A stretch of DNA of 64,000 nt from an uncultured Roseburia sp. GTDB taxonomy: Bacteria > Bacillota > Clostridia > Lachnospirales > Lachnospiraceae. Both the position numbers and the translations under genes were made by a program. The notes beneath the pieces were generated by a model that searched no databases, was not told the DNA's origin, and saw only the letters and a list, made by a program, of their open reading frames with translations. The stretch spans positions 1-64,000 of the forward strand of contig CALWHT010000023.1 in assembly GCA_944380515.1 (NCBI GenBank). Direction: 5' to 3'. Of this stretch, positions 50,382 to 58,122 are shown piece by piece. Position 1 is the first letter of the stretch; every line of letters begins with the position of its first letter.

Positions 50382-53071
50382 GTACCCGCCTTCCTCTCCG
50401 TATCTTCCGGCAATACCTTAAACGATATGGCGCTCTTTAGGGCCGTGACCAGCATAGACGAAATGTTCACCCTGACCTCATCGTCTTTTATTGCACGGAT
50501 CATTTTGATATAGGGACAGTTATCAAAATGTTTCGCATAGCCCGGTGCGTGTTTCTCCTCATCGTCCAGGTCTTTCACCGTATAAAAGTCATCCTCTGCC
50601 TTCAGTTGACTTTCCACTACAGTGTATAAATCCTGAAGGCATACGAGCAGCTCTTCCTCACGGTATTTTTTCTTCGAGGCACTTCTCCTGGTTCTCTTCC
50701 ACACATTATACGCCAAATCCAGATCATAAAACGGAAACGCAACTTCTGGCTCAAGGGAGGCTCCCTTACACTTTCCAAACTCCGATTCCTCCCGCAGAAT
50801 TTCAGACAGAATGTCCTTTAAAATATCTTTCTGGGCAGCCTTCATTGAAAGATGCTCCGCAATTATGTCTGCCAGCCCCGAGGCAATATTGCTTTCCAGC
50901 CTTTCCTGTTCCCTCTGGTAATTTAAGGACTTTGTGACAAATCCCATGACATCCAGCTGCGCTTCCCCCGTCCCGCTGACTTTTATCACATATCTCTCCT
51001 GCACATCAGCAGACTTTTGCGCATTCTTGTCATCGGCTTCGGCTTCTGTCTTTTTCTCATACTGCTGAATAACCGGAGCATATGCAAATTGATAATTGAT
51101 TCCCTGATAGTAATCACCCTCCCGATGAACAAAAAGCATGTCCAGGCACTGCAATACCTCAAGCACATGTTCTTTGTTCATCCACTTGCCCAGTTCAACT
51201 TTCCACTTTTGTTTGTCCCCGGTTCTTCTGGTAAGGTTCTTCTTCCGCAAGTCTTCCAACCCGTCCAATTCAAACACTGTTTCCAGCTTTTCCAGCGATA
51301 CCTCCCTGCTATAGCCAAGGCGTGTCGGACATGGGACATTATTGATTATGATATTGATTTCGGGCAGTGCCTGCCCGCACCATTCATTGGAAAAGGAACC
51401 TCCCAGAAAACCTGCCAGTCTTTTTCTGTACTTTTTCCTCCGTTCTTCATCAGGATTATAGCGCAGATGCAGATACTCCCGGACCATCTCCGAGGTAAAG
51501 GATGCCAGCACACAGGAAATAAACGGCTTGTCATCTAGGTTCTCCCTGCCCCATCGATATATTTTTTCCAGCAAATCCCCATAGGCATATGGCTTCCCAT
51601 CAATATCACCAAATACAATGTTATCCTGGCTTCTGCTCATATTCACAAAATACATGGCACGTCTTTCAAGATCGCGATCCGCCAATTTTTCAAAAGCATC
51701 TCTACGGTCACGCAACAGACTATTCTGTGCTAAGCGAATCGAAATATCTTCATTGAATCTCTGATGATTTTGGTCGTAAGCACGCAAGATTTCCCGATTT
51801 ACTTCATTTTCCTCCGCATTCCCCCTATTGGTCAGCCCTGCATAATCCACGGCAACAAGCGATTCTAAAAACTCATTGTAGGCAACAAGGTCCCGCACCG
51901 TTTCCGTCTCACAAAAATGACGCTTCAGCCCGCACCCGTCATAATAGATATGCATAAGTTCCGCTACTTTGCACATAAGAAACGTCTTTACGGGCATATC
52001 AATCCTTATTTCATTTTTATTTTTATCTTTATCCTTTTTCCTTATAACAATCTCAACCTGACTGCCCAGCTTTTTAATGTCCGGCATATACATTCTCTGG
52101 GAAAAATGAAACAGCTTCGTCATATAATCATTGGCTAAAGCCTTGCAATGCTGGTAAAGCCCGCTCTCCGGCACGTTTGCCAGATACGCCATTTCCCGCA
52201 GGAAATGCTCCTCACAGACCATCCGCATCTGGTTGTAATCCATCGTCAGCAGGATGATAAGCCTGTGATGTGAAAAGTACTTTTGCAGCTGTTCCAACAT
52301 CTCGTATCCATGACGCAGATTTAAATCAAAATCATCAATGGAAATTACAATATATTCATAATCGGCTCTGCTTTTCTGCAAGTGCAGCAAATCATCAATA
52401 AACTCTCCGATATTTTTCCGGACGTCATAACCGCTCGCCAAATGCTTCATCATCCCCGCAACCGACCAATTTCTTTTTTCTTCGTCATTCAAAGTGACAG
52501 AAAAATATCGCTCAAAAATAAGCCTCAGCCGCTCCGCCAGCTCCACTTTCTGCATGTCCGCCGCAAAGCCGCTCTCATTTCTTTCTCCCGCGAACGCACG
52601 GTAGATATTGACAAGAATCAGTTCAAATAAATCCTCCTTCTCTCCCAAAAGCGATGCGTCAATCGGGTCTAAAATGTGAAAATAAAATCTTTTTCCTGCC
52701 AGCGTCTCCCGCTTTCCTGCTTCCAACGTCAGAGCAAGCCATCTCTGTTTTTCTGCATCCAAGCAAAGAGAGCTTAAAATCCGGCAGAATTCCTCCATTG
52801 CCGTCGTCTTACCAGCGCCGCGGCGACCAATGAATGCAAGTATGTTCCTTTTTTCCCTTGGAATGAATCTCTTTTCATTTTCTTTTAAAAGCGCTTCTTC
52901 TTCCAGCGCCGCATCAAACAGCTCACGCAGGCCGCTCAGATAATTATTCTCATAGAAAGGATATTCTATCTCCCTGATTACCTGGAGACCGTCTTCTTTG
53001 CGCTCCTTGTATCTCTCCTCCCAGCCGGTTTTTATAATTTCCAGTTTTTTTGTATTCCCATGTAATTTCAT
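50378..53071 (-). CDS. rdrA: RADAR ATPase RdrA
   Basis: This large 897-residue P-loop ATPase is paired with the deaminase RdrB by a 4-nt overlap. Walker A is GRRGAGKTT (82-90). Walker B is YIVISIDDFDL, near residue 250. STAND/KAP-like spacing and a long alpha-rich C-terminal half follow. RdrA assembles into rings and is thought to sense infection and deliver substrate to the giant RdrB shell. A good ribosome site GAGGAGG precedes the ATG. A strong intrinsic terminator lies between this gene and the TPR gene upstream, with no evident promoter after it, so expression may be attenuated. Confidence 0.88.
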   Translation of the reverse strand: MKLHGNTKKLEIIKTGWEERYKERKEDGLQVIREIEYPFYENNYLSGLRELFDAALEEEALLKENEKRFIPREKRNILAFIGRRGAGKTTAMEEFCRILSSLCLDAEKQRWLALTLEAGKRETLAGKRFYFHILDPIDASLLGEKEDLFELILVNIYRAFAGERNESGFAADMQKVELAERLRLIFERYFSVTLNDEEKRNWSVAGMMKHLASGYDVRKNIGEFIDDLLHLQKSRADYEYIVISIDDFDLNLRHGYEMLEQLQKYFSHHRLIILLTMDYNQMRMVCEEHFLREMAYLANVPESGLYQHCKALANDYMTKLFHFSQRMYMPDIKKLGSQVEIVIRKKDKDKNKNEIRIDMPVKTFLMCKVAELMHIYYDGCGLKRHFCETETVRDLVAYNEFLESLVAVDYAGLTNRGNAEENEVNREILRAYDQNHQRFNEDISIRLAQNSLLRDRRDAFEKLADRDLERRAMYFVNMSRSQDNIVFGDIDGKPYAYGDLLEKIYRWGRENLDDKPFISCVLASFTSEMVREYLHLRYNPDEERRKKYRKRLAGFLGGSFSNEWCGQALPEINIIINNVPCPTRLGYSREVSLEKLETVFELDGLEDLRKKNLTRRTGDKQKWKVELGKWMNKEHVLEVLQCLDMLFVHREGDYYQGINYQFAYAPVIQQYEKKTEAEADDKNAQKSADVQERYVIKVSGTGEAQLDVMGFVTKSLNYQREQERLESNIASGLADIIAEHLSMKAAQKDILKDILSEILREESEFGKCKGASLEPEVAFPFYDLDLAYNVWKRTRRSASKKKYREEELLVCLQDLYTVVESQLKAEDDFYTVKDLDDEEKHAPGYAKHFDNCPYIKMIRAIKDDEVRVNISSMLVTALKSAISFKVLPEDTERKAGT

Positions 53072-53102
53072 TTTTCCCTCCTCATTTGTAGTTTTATTGT
53101 TT

Positions 53103-53153
53103 CAAAAAAATTGCACGTATACTACTTTAAATACTGTAATACCGTGCAATTTT
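53103..53153 (-). terminator. Strong terminator or attenuator immediately upstream of rdrA
   Basis: Directly after the TPR gene stop, an 11-bp perfect stem (53143-53153 with 53107-53117) encloses a second six-pair stem (TATTAC / GTAGTA). A run of seven T follows on the minus strand at 53110-53104. Only about 30 nt remain before the rdrA ATG, including its ribosome site, so no new promoter fits. It may therefore act as a regulated attenuator for rdrAB, or set the ratio to the upstream genes. Confidence 0.85.
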
Positions 53154-54416
53154 CTAAGCCTGTTCCGCCAGTTTCAGATACTCATCTGCCTCTTTGGGCA
53201 TATCAATCTCCCGGTATGCCCTCGCAAGATACTGGTAAGCCTGCCTGCTGCTCATCTTCTTTTCCGCAAGCCCAATCATCTGCTCCGCTTTGTCCCCATA
53301 CATTTCGAAATAAAATCGGGTATACTGATTTTGCGTGCTTTTACCGCCATCTATGCCTTTTCGCAACTCGAGTGCCGCATTTGCGCTTAAAATAGCATTA
53401 TAATAATCCTTCTTTTCCAGATTAATATAGCACTTATGAATATTCACTTTAAACATATATTCCTGTTCCAGTGGATCCAGATAATTGCTCTTTCCCTCTA
53501 AATATCCCAGACACTCATCAAAGCGCGCAAGCGCCTCTATCCACTCCTTTTTCCGGTAAGCGCTTCTTGCCAGCTTATAGGTGTTACGGTACTTTGGCAT
53601 ATAGCCATGTGCTTTCCGATATATCTCATCCGTCTCTTCTTCTAAAAACTCATACTCCTCACAGCGTTTGCCCAACCAATAGTAGACGCTGTACATATAC
53701 TTTTTTCGCCCTTCCTGCTTTAAGGCACGCTGAAACGCATCAATCGCATCCCTGGTATAGGTTTTTGAAATCTCATAAATAAAGCCCAGCAACACCCAGC
53801 CATTGGAAAAATCCGGGAAATCGTCCAGAAAAGCCAACCCCTCGGCCGCCAGTTCGTTTACATAATATACAACCGCTTGTTTGTACAAATACTTCGCCAA
53901 GTTCGCTTTTTGCTTGCAAAACATCCTTGCATACCGCATATGGCAATTATTCTCATAAGCAGGATTTTTCTTTATGATATCCACAAGGTCGTCAGCCGCG
54001 TTCTCAAACCGCTTTCCTGCGTCTTCCAGGACTTCTTTCATAGCCGGTTGATCTGTGATTGCCCTGAAATACTGTAAATTTACTCCTGCCTGCAATAGCC
54101 CGTGCTTTAAAAAGATTTCTTCCAGCTTTTCATAGCATTCTTCCAACGCTGTTTGTGAAATTGCATCCTGCAGCTTCTGATGCAAGATGCCCAATTTCTC
54201 ACGCTGATCTGCCGCTTCCGGCAAATCCTCTGACAGAATCTCATATCTGCCGGTACATTCTGCATCTGTTTCTATTTCTGCCACTTTATCGGAATCTACC
54301 GTTTTATTATATTCATACACATAAACACCAGCCAATCGCAAAAACTCTGCGAAGAGCTGGTAGTCCATCCGTCTGTCATTTTCGTATGATAATTCAACTG
54401 ATGCAAACTTGTTCAT
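53154..54416 (-). CDS. TPR-repeat protein of the RADAR operon, 420 aa
   Basis: Residues ~100-420 consist of helical tetratricopeptide-like repeats, for example WVLLGFIYEISKTYTRDAID followed by AFQRALKQEG, and YYWLGKRCEEYEFL. The first ~85 residues look alpha/beta (ASVELSY, a helix, then AGVYVYEYN), faintly like a TIR-type start, though I see no clear catalytic glutamate. I choose the ATG at 54416 with GGAG 9 nt upstream; a TTG five codons earlier overlaps that site. It lies between the membrane protein gene and rdrA. I know of no TPR protein as a standard RADAR part, so it may be an accessory sensor or a regulator. Function unknown. Confidence 0.7.
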   Translation of the reverse strand: MNKFASVELSYENDRRMDYQLFAEFLRLAGVYVYEYNKTVDSDKVAEIETDAECTGRYEILSEDLPEAADQREKLGILHQKLQDAISQTALEECYEKLEEIFLKHGLLQAGVNLQYFRAITDQPAMKEVLEDAGKRFENAADDLVDIIKKNPAYENNCHMRYARMFCKQKANLAKYLYKQAVVYYVNELAAEGLAFLDDFPDFSNGWVLLGFIYEISKTYTRDAIDAFQRALKQEGRKKYMYSVYYWLGKRCEEYEFLEEETDEIYRKAHGYMPKYRNTYKLARSAYRKKEWIEALARFDECLGYLEGKSNYLDPLEQEYMFKVNIHKCYINLEKKDYYNAILSANAALELRKGIDGGKSTQNQYTRFYFEMYGDKAEQMIGLAEKKMSSRQAYQYLARAYREIDMPKEADEYLKLAEQA

Positions 54417-54532
54417 AGGCACACTCTCCAAGTTCCTGAATGGACTCTCTAGTCTCTATTAGTATATTAAACAACTAATAAAAAATGTTTGTCCACCACG
54501 TCCTGAAATTATTCTTCTCTGTTTCAGAGCTT

Positions 54533-55198
54533 TTATGCAGATTTGCTCATACTTTCTTCGTTTGGCTCCAAGTGCTTCTGTATGAACCAATCAGCCGCAT
54601 ACTCTTCTTTCTTCCAGTAATTTTTCCTCCACCGTCTAAGAAATGCCGCCGCAAGCACTATCCAAAGCACAAAATGTTTGTTGTAGCACACAATACCTGA
54701 CACAACCGTTACAAACGCCATATTCTTACAAATCAAAGCCGCCGAGGCATAGTTATGAATCCTCGAATAGGTCTTGTCCGCCTGAATTTCACTGTAAATA
54801 TATGTAGAATATTTTGCGACCTTTTCCTGCAGTGCGGCTGAATCACCCCCGGTCTCTGCCGTCTGTACTGATGTAAAATCTTTAAAATCAGCTATTCCCG
54901 CATTCCCAAGTGCCAGTGCCAGCCGCTCATAATATAATTTCAACGGATTCCCACATAAAAACCAGCTTGTCCTCTTTATAGATACGCTTAATATGAAATC
55001 TGTGACTTCCGATATTGCGATTCCAAGAACATAACCAAACAATATGATTGCCCCGACAAGGTATCCTGCATACGAGGTGAACAGCTTATTGCCCAGAGCA
55101 ATATTTTCTGTATTGAACAACAAAATGATAAGCATACAACTACCCGGCACCGCATAGCCTAATAAGTCATATAATGTCATCTTTTGCAAAACTTCCAT
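54533..55198 (-). CDS. Four-helix membrane protein of the RADAR operon, 221 aa
   Basis: Two hydrophobic helices near the N-terminus (VPGSCMLIILLFN and YLVGAIILFGYVLGIAI) and two near the C-terminus (MAFVTVVSGIVCYN and FVLWIVLAAAFL) flank a ~85-residue soluble region. A GGGGTGAT ribosome site precedes the ATG. It is the first gene behind the promoter at 55251-55279. RADAR loci often carry a small membrane protein of Csx27-like or SLATT type; this could be an equivalent, but I cannot assign it to either from the residues. Confidence 0.65.
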   Translation of the reverse strand: MEVLQKMTLYDLLGYAVPGSCMLIILLFNTENIALGNKLFTSYAGYLVGAIILFGYVLGIAISEVTDFILSVSIKRTSWFLCGNPLKLYYERLALALGNAGIADFKDFTSVQTAETGGDSAALQEKVAKYSTYIYSEIQADKTYSRIHNYASAALICKNMAFVTVVSGIVCYNKHFVLWIVLAAAFLRRWRKNYWKKEEYAADWFIQKHLEPNEESMSKSA

Positions 55199-55247
55199 TC
55201 AATCACCCCGCTGAAAGCACATCATCCAAACATAAGCCCTGCTTGTC

Positions 55248-55279
55248 CCAATTATACTACATGTGATAAATTGGGGCAA
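55248..55279 (-). promoter_or_regulatory. SigA promoter of the RADAR operon with overlapping inverted repeat
   Basis: On the minus strand TTGCCC (55279-55274) is followed after 17 nt by a perfect TATAAT (55256-55251). An inverted repeat with 7-nt arms CCCAATT / AATTGGG (55269-55275 and 55248-55254) brackets the spacer and overlaps both hexamers, a classical operator geometry. Transcription would start near 55245, about 45 nt before the first gene. Confidence 0.7.
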
Positions 55280-55364
55280 TAACCATTTATTATTTTCATG
55301 AAAGTCTAAAAACTCAAACAATTGTATAAAACTCTCATCTCGCTTTTATTAGATCATTTGCAAT

Positions 55365-56510
55365 TTACAGGTTTTTTAGCCTCTCCTCCGCCGGACCATA
55401 GCCGCCGCATTTTTCATAGTAATATTTCGCCTCGCTTATTTTGCCGAGGCACTCGTATATAACCCCGACATTGTACCAGGCTGCGTAGGAATTAACCCCT
55501 TTGCTCCTGCATGTACGGTGCCGTGCCGCCTTTTGAAATTCCTCCACCGCCTCATCAAAAAGAGCGTTGTTCATGTAAATCAGCCCCATCAAAAACTGAA
55601 AATCAGCGCTTGCCCCAAACTCTGCATATACATTTTTCAAAAAAAGGGCAGCCTCTGCCTGTCCGCTGTTGAGCAGCGCGTAGCCATAGGTCTCGACCAT
55701 GTCGATGACATATTCCAGCCTGGGATTTAAGTCAAAGGACAGCCCTAACGCAAAATAACGGCACGCCTTTCCATAATCTCCCGCCATGTACCAGCCCTTC
55801 CCGAGCTGATATAAAATATACGGTATCTGCGCATTCTTCTGCAGGGGCGAATGCTCCCCACCTTTTTCTTCCAGCATCCTCCAGGCTGCCTTTGCGGCCT
55901 TTTTCCCTCCGGCAGTTTCCAGAACAAGCGCCTCAAGCTCCCGCTCCAGCAGACGGATATTGCGCTCCGCCTTTTTCTTCCGTTCTTCTTCGGGCAAATC
56001 ATAGCCGGTATGTACCAGCGTCACCGGCGTTTGAAACGTCTCGAAATCGCTTCCGTCCAAAGCAGTCACCTGCTCATGGATTCTGCCCTCATAATGAAAG
56101 AGGTCTTTCCGGAAAATACGGTTGAGCCATTCGTCCGTCTCCTGCCTTACACCGTTTCTCTCAAATACATTTTTCCGATACACCCGTCCTACCGAAGCCG
56201 GATGCTGCTTAAGCAAACGTGAAAGTTCCGCAAGCTGTTCTGCGTCAAAAGCCTCCATATATTCATCCGCGTCAACCACCATGACAACATCGTTGGAAGC
56301 TTTCGAAACGGCAAAGTTTTTCGCCGCCGCAAAATCGTCACACCACACAAAATCATAGATATTTCTGGTGTAACGCGACGCAATCTCCTTTGTAGCGTCT
56401 GCAGAACCGGTATCCGCGACGATGATTTCAAATCCAAGCGGCTGTAAGGCTTCCAGACAGCGGGCAATATTTTTTTCTTCATTCTTTGTTATGATACAGA
56501 CTGACAGCAT
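55365..56510 (-). CDS. GT2 glycosyltransferase with C-terminal TPR repeats, 381 aa
   Basis: The N-terminal ~200 residues are a GT-A domain of the SunS-like group: LSVCIITKNEEKNIARCLEA at the start, the acidic motif VVDADEYME (about 100-108), and the acceptor-loop region RIHEQV. The C-terminal half holds TPR-like repeats (YILYQLGKGWYMAGDYGKAC, FLMGLIYMNNALFDEA, YNVGVIYECLGKISEAKYYY). GT2-TPR proteins commonly transfer sugars to proteins or peptides, including flagellin in clostridia. It follows the MntA/HepT pair by 54 nt and precedes the RADAR promoter; no strong terminator is visible between. Confidence 0.82.
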   Translation of the reverse strand: MLSVCIITKNEEKNIARCLEALQPLGFEIIVADTGSADATKEIASRYTRNIYDFVWCDDFAAAKNFAVSKASNDVVMVVDADEYMEAFDAEQLAELSRLLKQHPASVGRVYRKNVFERNGVRQETDEWLNRIFRKDLFHYEGRIHEQVTALDGSDFETFQTPVTLVHTGYDLPEEERKKKAERNIRLLERELEALVLETAGGKKAAKAAWRMLEEKGGEHSPLQKNAQIPYILYQLGKGWYMAGDYGKACRYFALGLSFDLNPRLEYVIDMVETYGYALLNSGQAEAALFLKNVYAEFGASADFQFLMGLIYMNNALFDEAVEEFQKAARHRTCRSKGVNSYAAWYNVGVIYECLGKISEAKYYYEKCGGYGPAEERLKNL

Positions 56511-56564
56511 GTGTTCTTTTTATCCTTTCAATAACAATAACCGACAGATGCTTATAAGAACAGC

Positions 56565-56969
56565 CTATTCCTTGTAATATACCGCCGCCTTTTTCATAAA
56601 ATCTTCCATTAATTGATAGTACCCTGACGTGATGTCCTGAAAATATTTCAGTGCCAATTCCCCATCATAATCATGTGCCAGATTATTCCTCGCTCTCAGC
56701 ATCTCCAGCCACATATCATCCTCAATCAGCCCTACGCTGCATGCCACACGAAGCGTCTCCCGCGGCGAACCGGTAGCGTATTCCAACACTCCGTGATATT
56801 CGGTAATAATATCTTTCATGACCTTCCATGCCAAATCAAACGCCAGGTTAAACATCTGTACCGTACCGCTGAGGACAAATTTGTCACTTGCATCCTTTCC
56901 TTTCGCCTCTGCTAAATTTTGCAGACTCCTGCAAAAGCTGCGATAGCGGTTAATAGATTTTTCTTGCAT
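56565..56969 (-). CDS. HepT-like HEPN protein (nucleotidyltransferase substrate-binding)
   Basis: A 134-residue helical HEPN protein. It has the motif RNNLAHDY (Arg94, His99, Tyr101), that is RX4HXY, the active site of HepT RNase toxins. The tyrosine in that motif is the residue adenylylated by MntA antitoxins. The gene overlaps the nucleotidyltransferase gene by 20 nt, as is usual for MNT-HEPN pairs. It belongs to the HI0074-like substrate-binding group, whose members are not all proven toxins. Confidence 0.82.
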   Translation of the reverse strand: MQEKSINRYRSFCRSLQNLAEAKGKDASDKFVLSGTVQMFNLAFDLAWKVMKDIITEYHGVLEYATGSPRETLRVACSVGLIEDDMWLEMLRARNNLAHDYDGELALKYFQDITSGYYQLMEDFMKKAAVYYKE

Positions 56970-57222
56970 ATCTATCCATATCCTCCTTCAAATACTGATT
57001 CCGGCACAAATCATATTCAAACAAATCAATCTTCTTGAGCGTCATGATTTCATCAATCTGCTCCCGCAATTTTTCCATATCCACTGGACCATATATAATA
57101 AAATCCAAATCACTGTACTTAGTTGCAGTACCTTTTGCATAAGAGCCAAAAAGCGCCAGATGCTCCACATGGTTTTCTTTACAAATCATCGTAACCTGCT
57201 CAATAATCTCCTCTACTGTCAT
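56950..57222 (-). CDS. MntA-like minimal nucleotidyltransferase antitoxin
   Basis: A 90-residue minimal nucleotidyltransferase of the Pol beta superfamily. The motif is FGSYAKGTATKYSDLDF (Gly26-Ser27, Asp38, Asp40) with a third acidic residue at Asp66 in KIDLFEY. MntA proteins add AMP to the tyrosine of the HepT RX4HXY motif and silence it. I choose the ATG at 57222, with GGAG 7 nt upstream, over a TTG nine codons earlier. The pair is placed between glycan genes and next to the RADAR/Wadjet island. Confidence 0.85.
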   Translation of the reverse strand: MTVEEIIEQVTMICKENHVEHLALFGSYAKGTATKYSDLDFIIYGPVDMEKLREQIDEIMTLKKIDLFEYDLCRNQYLKEDMDRYARKIY

Positions 57223-57245
57223 GTTACTACTCCGCTTCTCCTCCC

Positions 57246-57344
57246 TCAAACACGCGGTTTTAAAGACTGCCCACTATCTCTCCGTTCTTTTTGTCCGCCC
57301 TGAACGGCAGCAGCACTGCTTCTACCATTAGCGTCAAATGACAT
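57246..57344 (-). CDS. Possible 32-aa ORF upstream of mntA
   Basis: An ATG at 57344 opens 32 codons encoding a hydrophilic peptide (MSFDANGRSSAAAVQGGQKE, then a basic end) that stops at 57246, inside the 162-nt gap between the methyltransferase and mntA genes. A weak AAGG lies upstream. I do not recognise it; it may be a remnant or chance. Nothing else is evident in the gap apart from a poor TTGACG-like -35 without a good -10. Confidence 0.15.
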   Translation of the reverse strand: MSFDANGRSSAAAVQGGQKERRDSGQSLKPRV

Positions 57345-57384
57345 TCTATCATTAACCTTCCGTATTTTAGAATTAAACCGACTT

Positions 57385-58122
57385 CTACTTTTTACACACG
57401 CAGAAAATACTCGAGCATAACTCCGGGTACTGCTGCCCTAATGAATAACACCCGTCCAGATACTCCTGTGAAATGATATCCGTTTCCAGCAATCGGTCCC
57501 ACTGAAAATTTGCCAATGCCTTGAAAAAGATTCCTGATTTGTGTAACACCTGTAATCCAGACTTCTTTATCTCTGTTTCCAATGTATCCATACAGTATGT
57601 AATACGATGCCCATGCGCACGTTCCGCCTCCGTTACCGCTGTGTTAGATTCAATTAATCCCATTTTTACAGCAATTTGCCTTGAGGGCGCATTGGCGTTC
57701 GGACATGCCACAAACAATATACCATCATCCGCTAACCATTCTTCCCGGATTTTCTTCAAAAGTCCAACCCGGTCATCGATATGTTCTAATACATGTGTCA
57801 AAAAAATATTTTCATATTTTTGATTTAAAATGGCATTTTCAAACATAGATTGTATGTATGTGATATTATCATATCCCTGTAACCTTTTCCTGGCCTCTGT
57901 TATCGCTTCTTCTGACGCTTCTATACAGGTTACCGAATCAAAAAGCTTAGCGATACGTTCTGTAAAAGCCCCCTGATAACATCCCAGTTCAAGCGCATTT
58001 CCCCTCCGAAAAAATGGTGTAAATGCCTTTATCATATAAGGATGCATCACATCAAAATCAAAACTATAGGCATACTTACGTCCGCTATTATCTTTTGTTT
58101 CCTTATCGTAATCTCTGTTCAT
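57385..58122 (-). CDS. Class I SAM-dependent methyltransferase, 245 aa
   Basis: Motif I is ALELGCYQGAFTERI (about 44-58), followed by CIEASEEAI (motif II) and the post-motif ILFVACPNANAP, as in Methyltransf_11/23-type enzymes. VLEHIDDRVGLLKKI matches the usual VLEHI(P/D)D segment. It probably methylates a sugar in the glycan made by this cluster; substrate unknown. It overlaps the beta-propeller gene upstream by 4 nt, showing tight coupling. Confidence 0.82.
   Translation of the reverse strand: MNRDYDKETKDNSGRKYAYSFDFDVMHPYMIKAFTPFFRRGNALELGCYQGAFTERIAKLFDSVTCIEASEEAITEARKRLQGYDNITYIQSMFENAILNQKYENIFLTHVLEHIDDRVGLLKKIREEWLADDGILFVACPNANAPSRQIAVKMGLIESNTAVTEAERAHGHRITYCMDTLETEIKKSGLQVLHKSGIFFKALANFQWDRLLETDIISQEYLDGCYSLGQQYPELCSSIFCVCKK

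Noticed and set aside
53072-53102. Promoter between the hairpin and rdrA
   Set aside because: Only a TTGAAA is present with no -10 before the ribosome site; the space is too short.
37460-57384. Integrase, transposase or attachment-site repeats bordering the defense island
   Set aside because: None of the genes shows recombinase motifs and I found no long direct repeats at the edges, so I do not call a mobile element.
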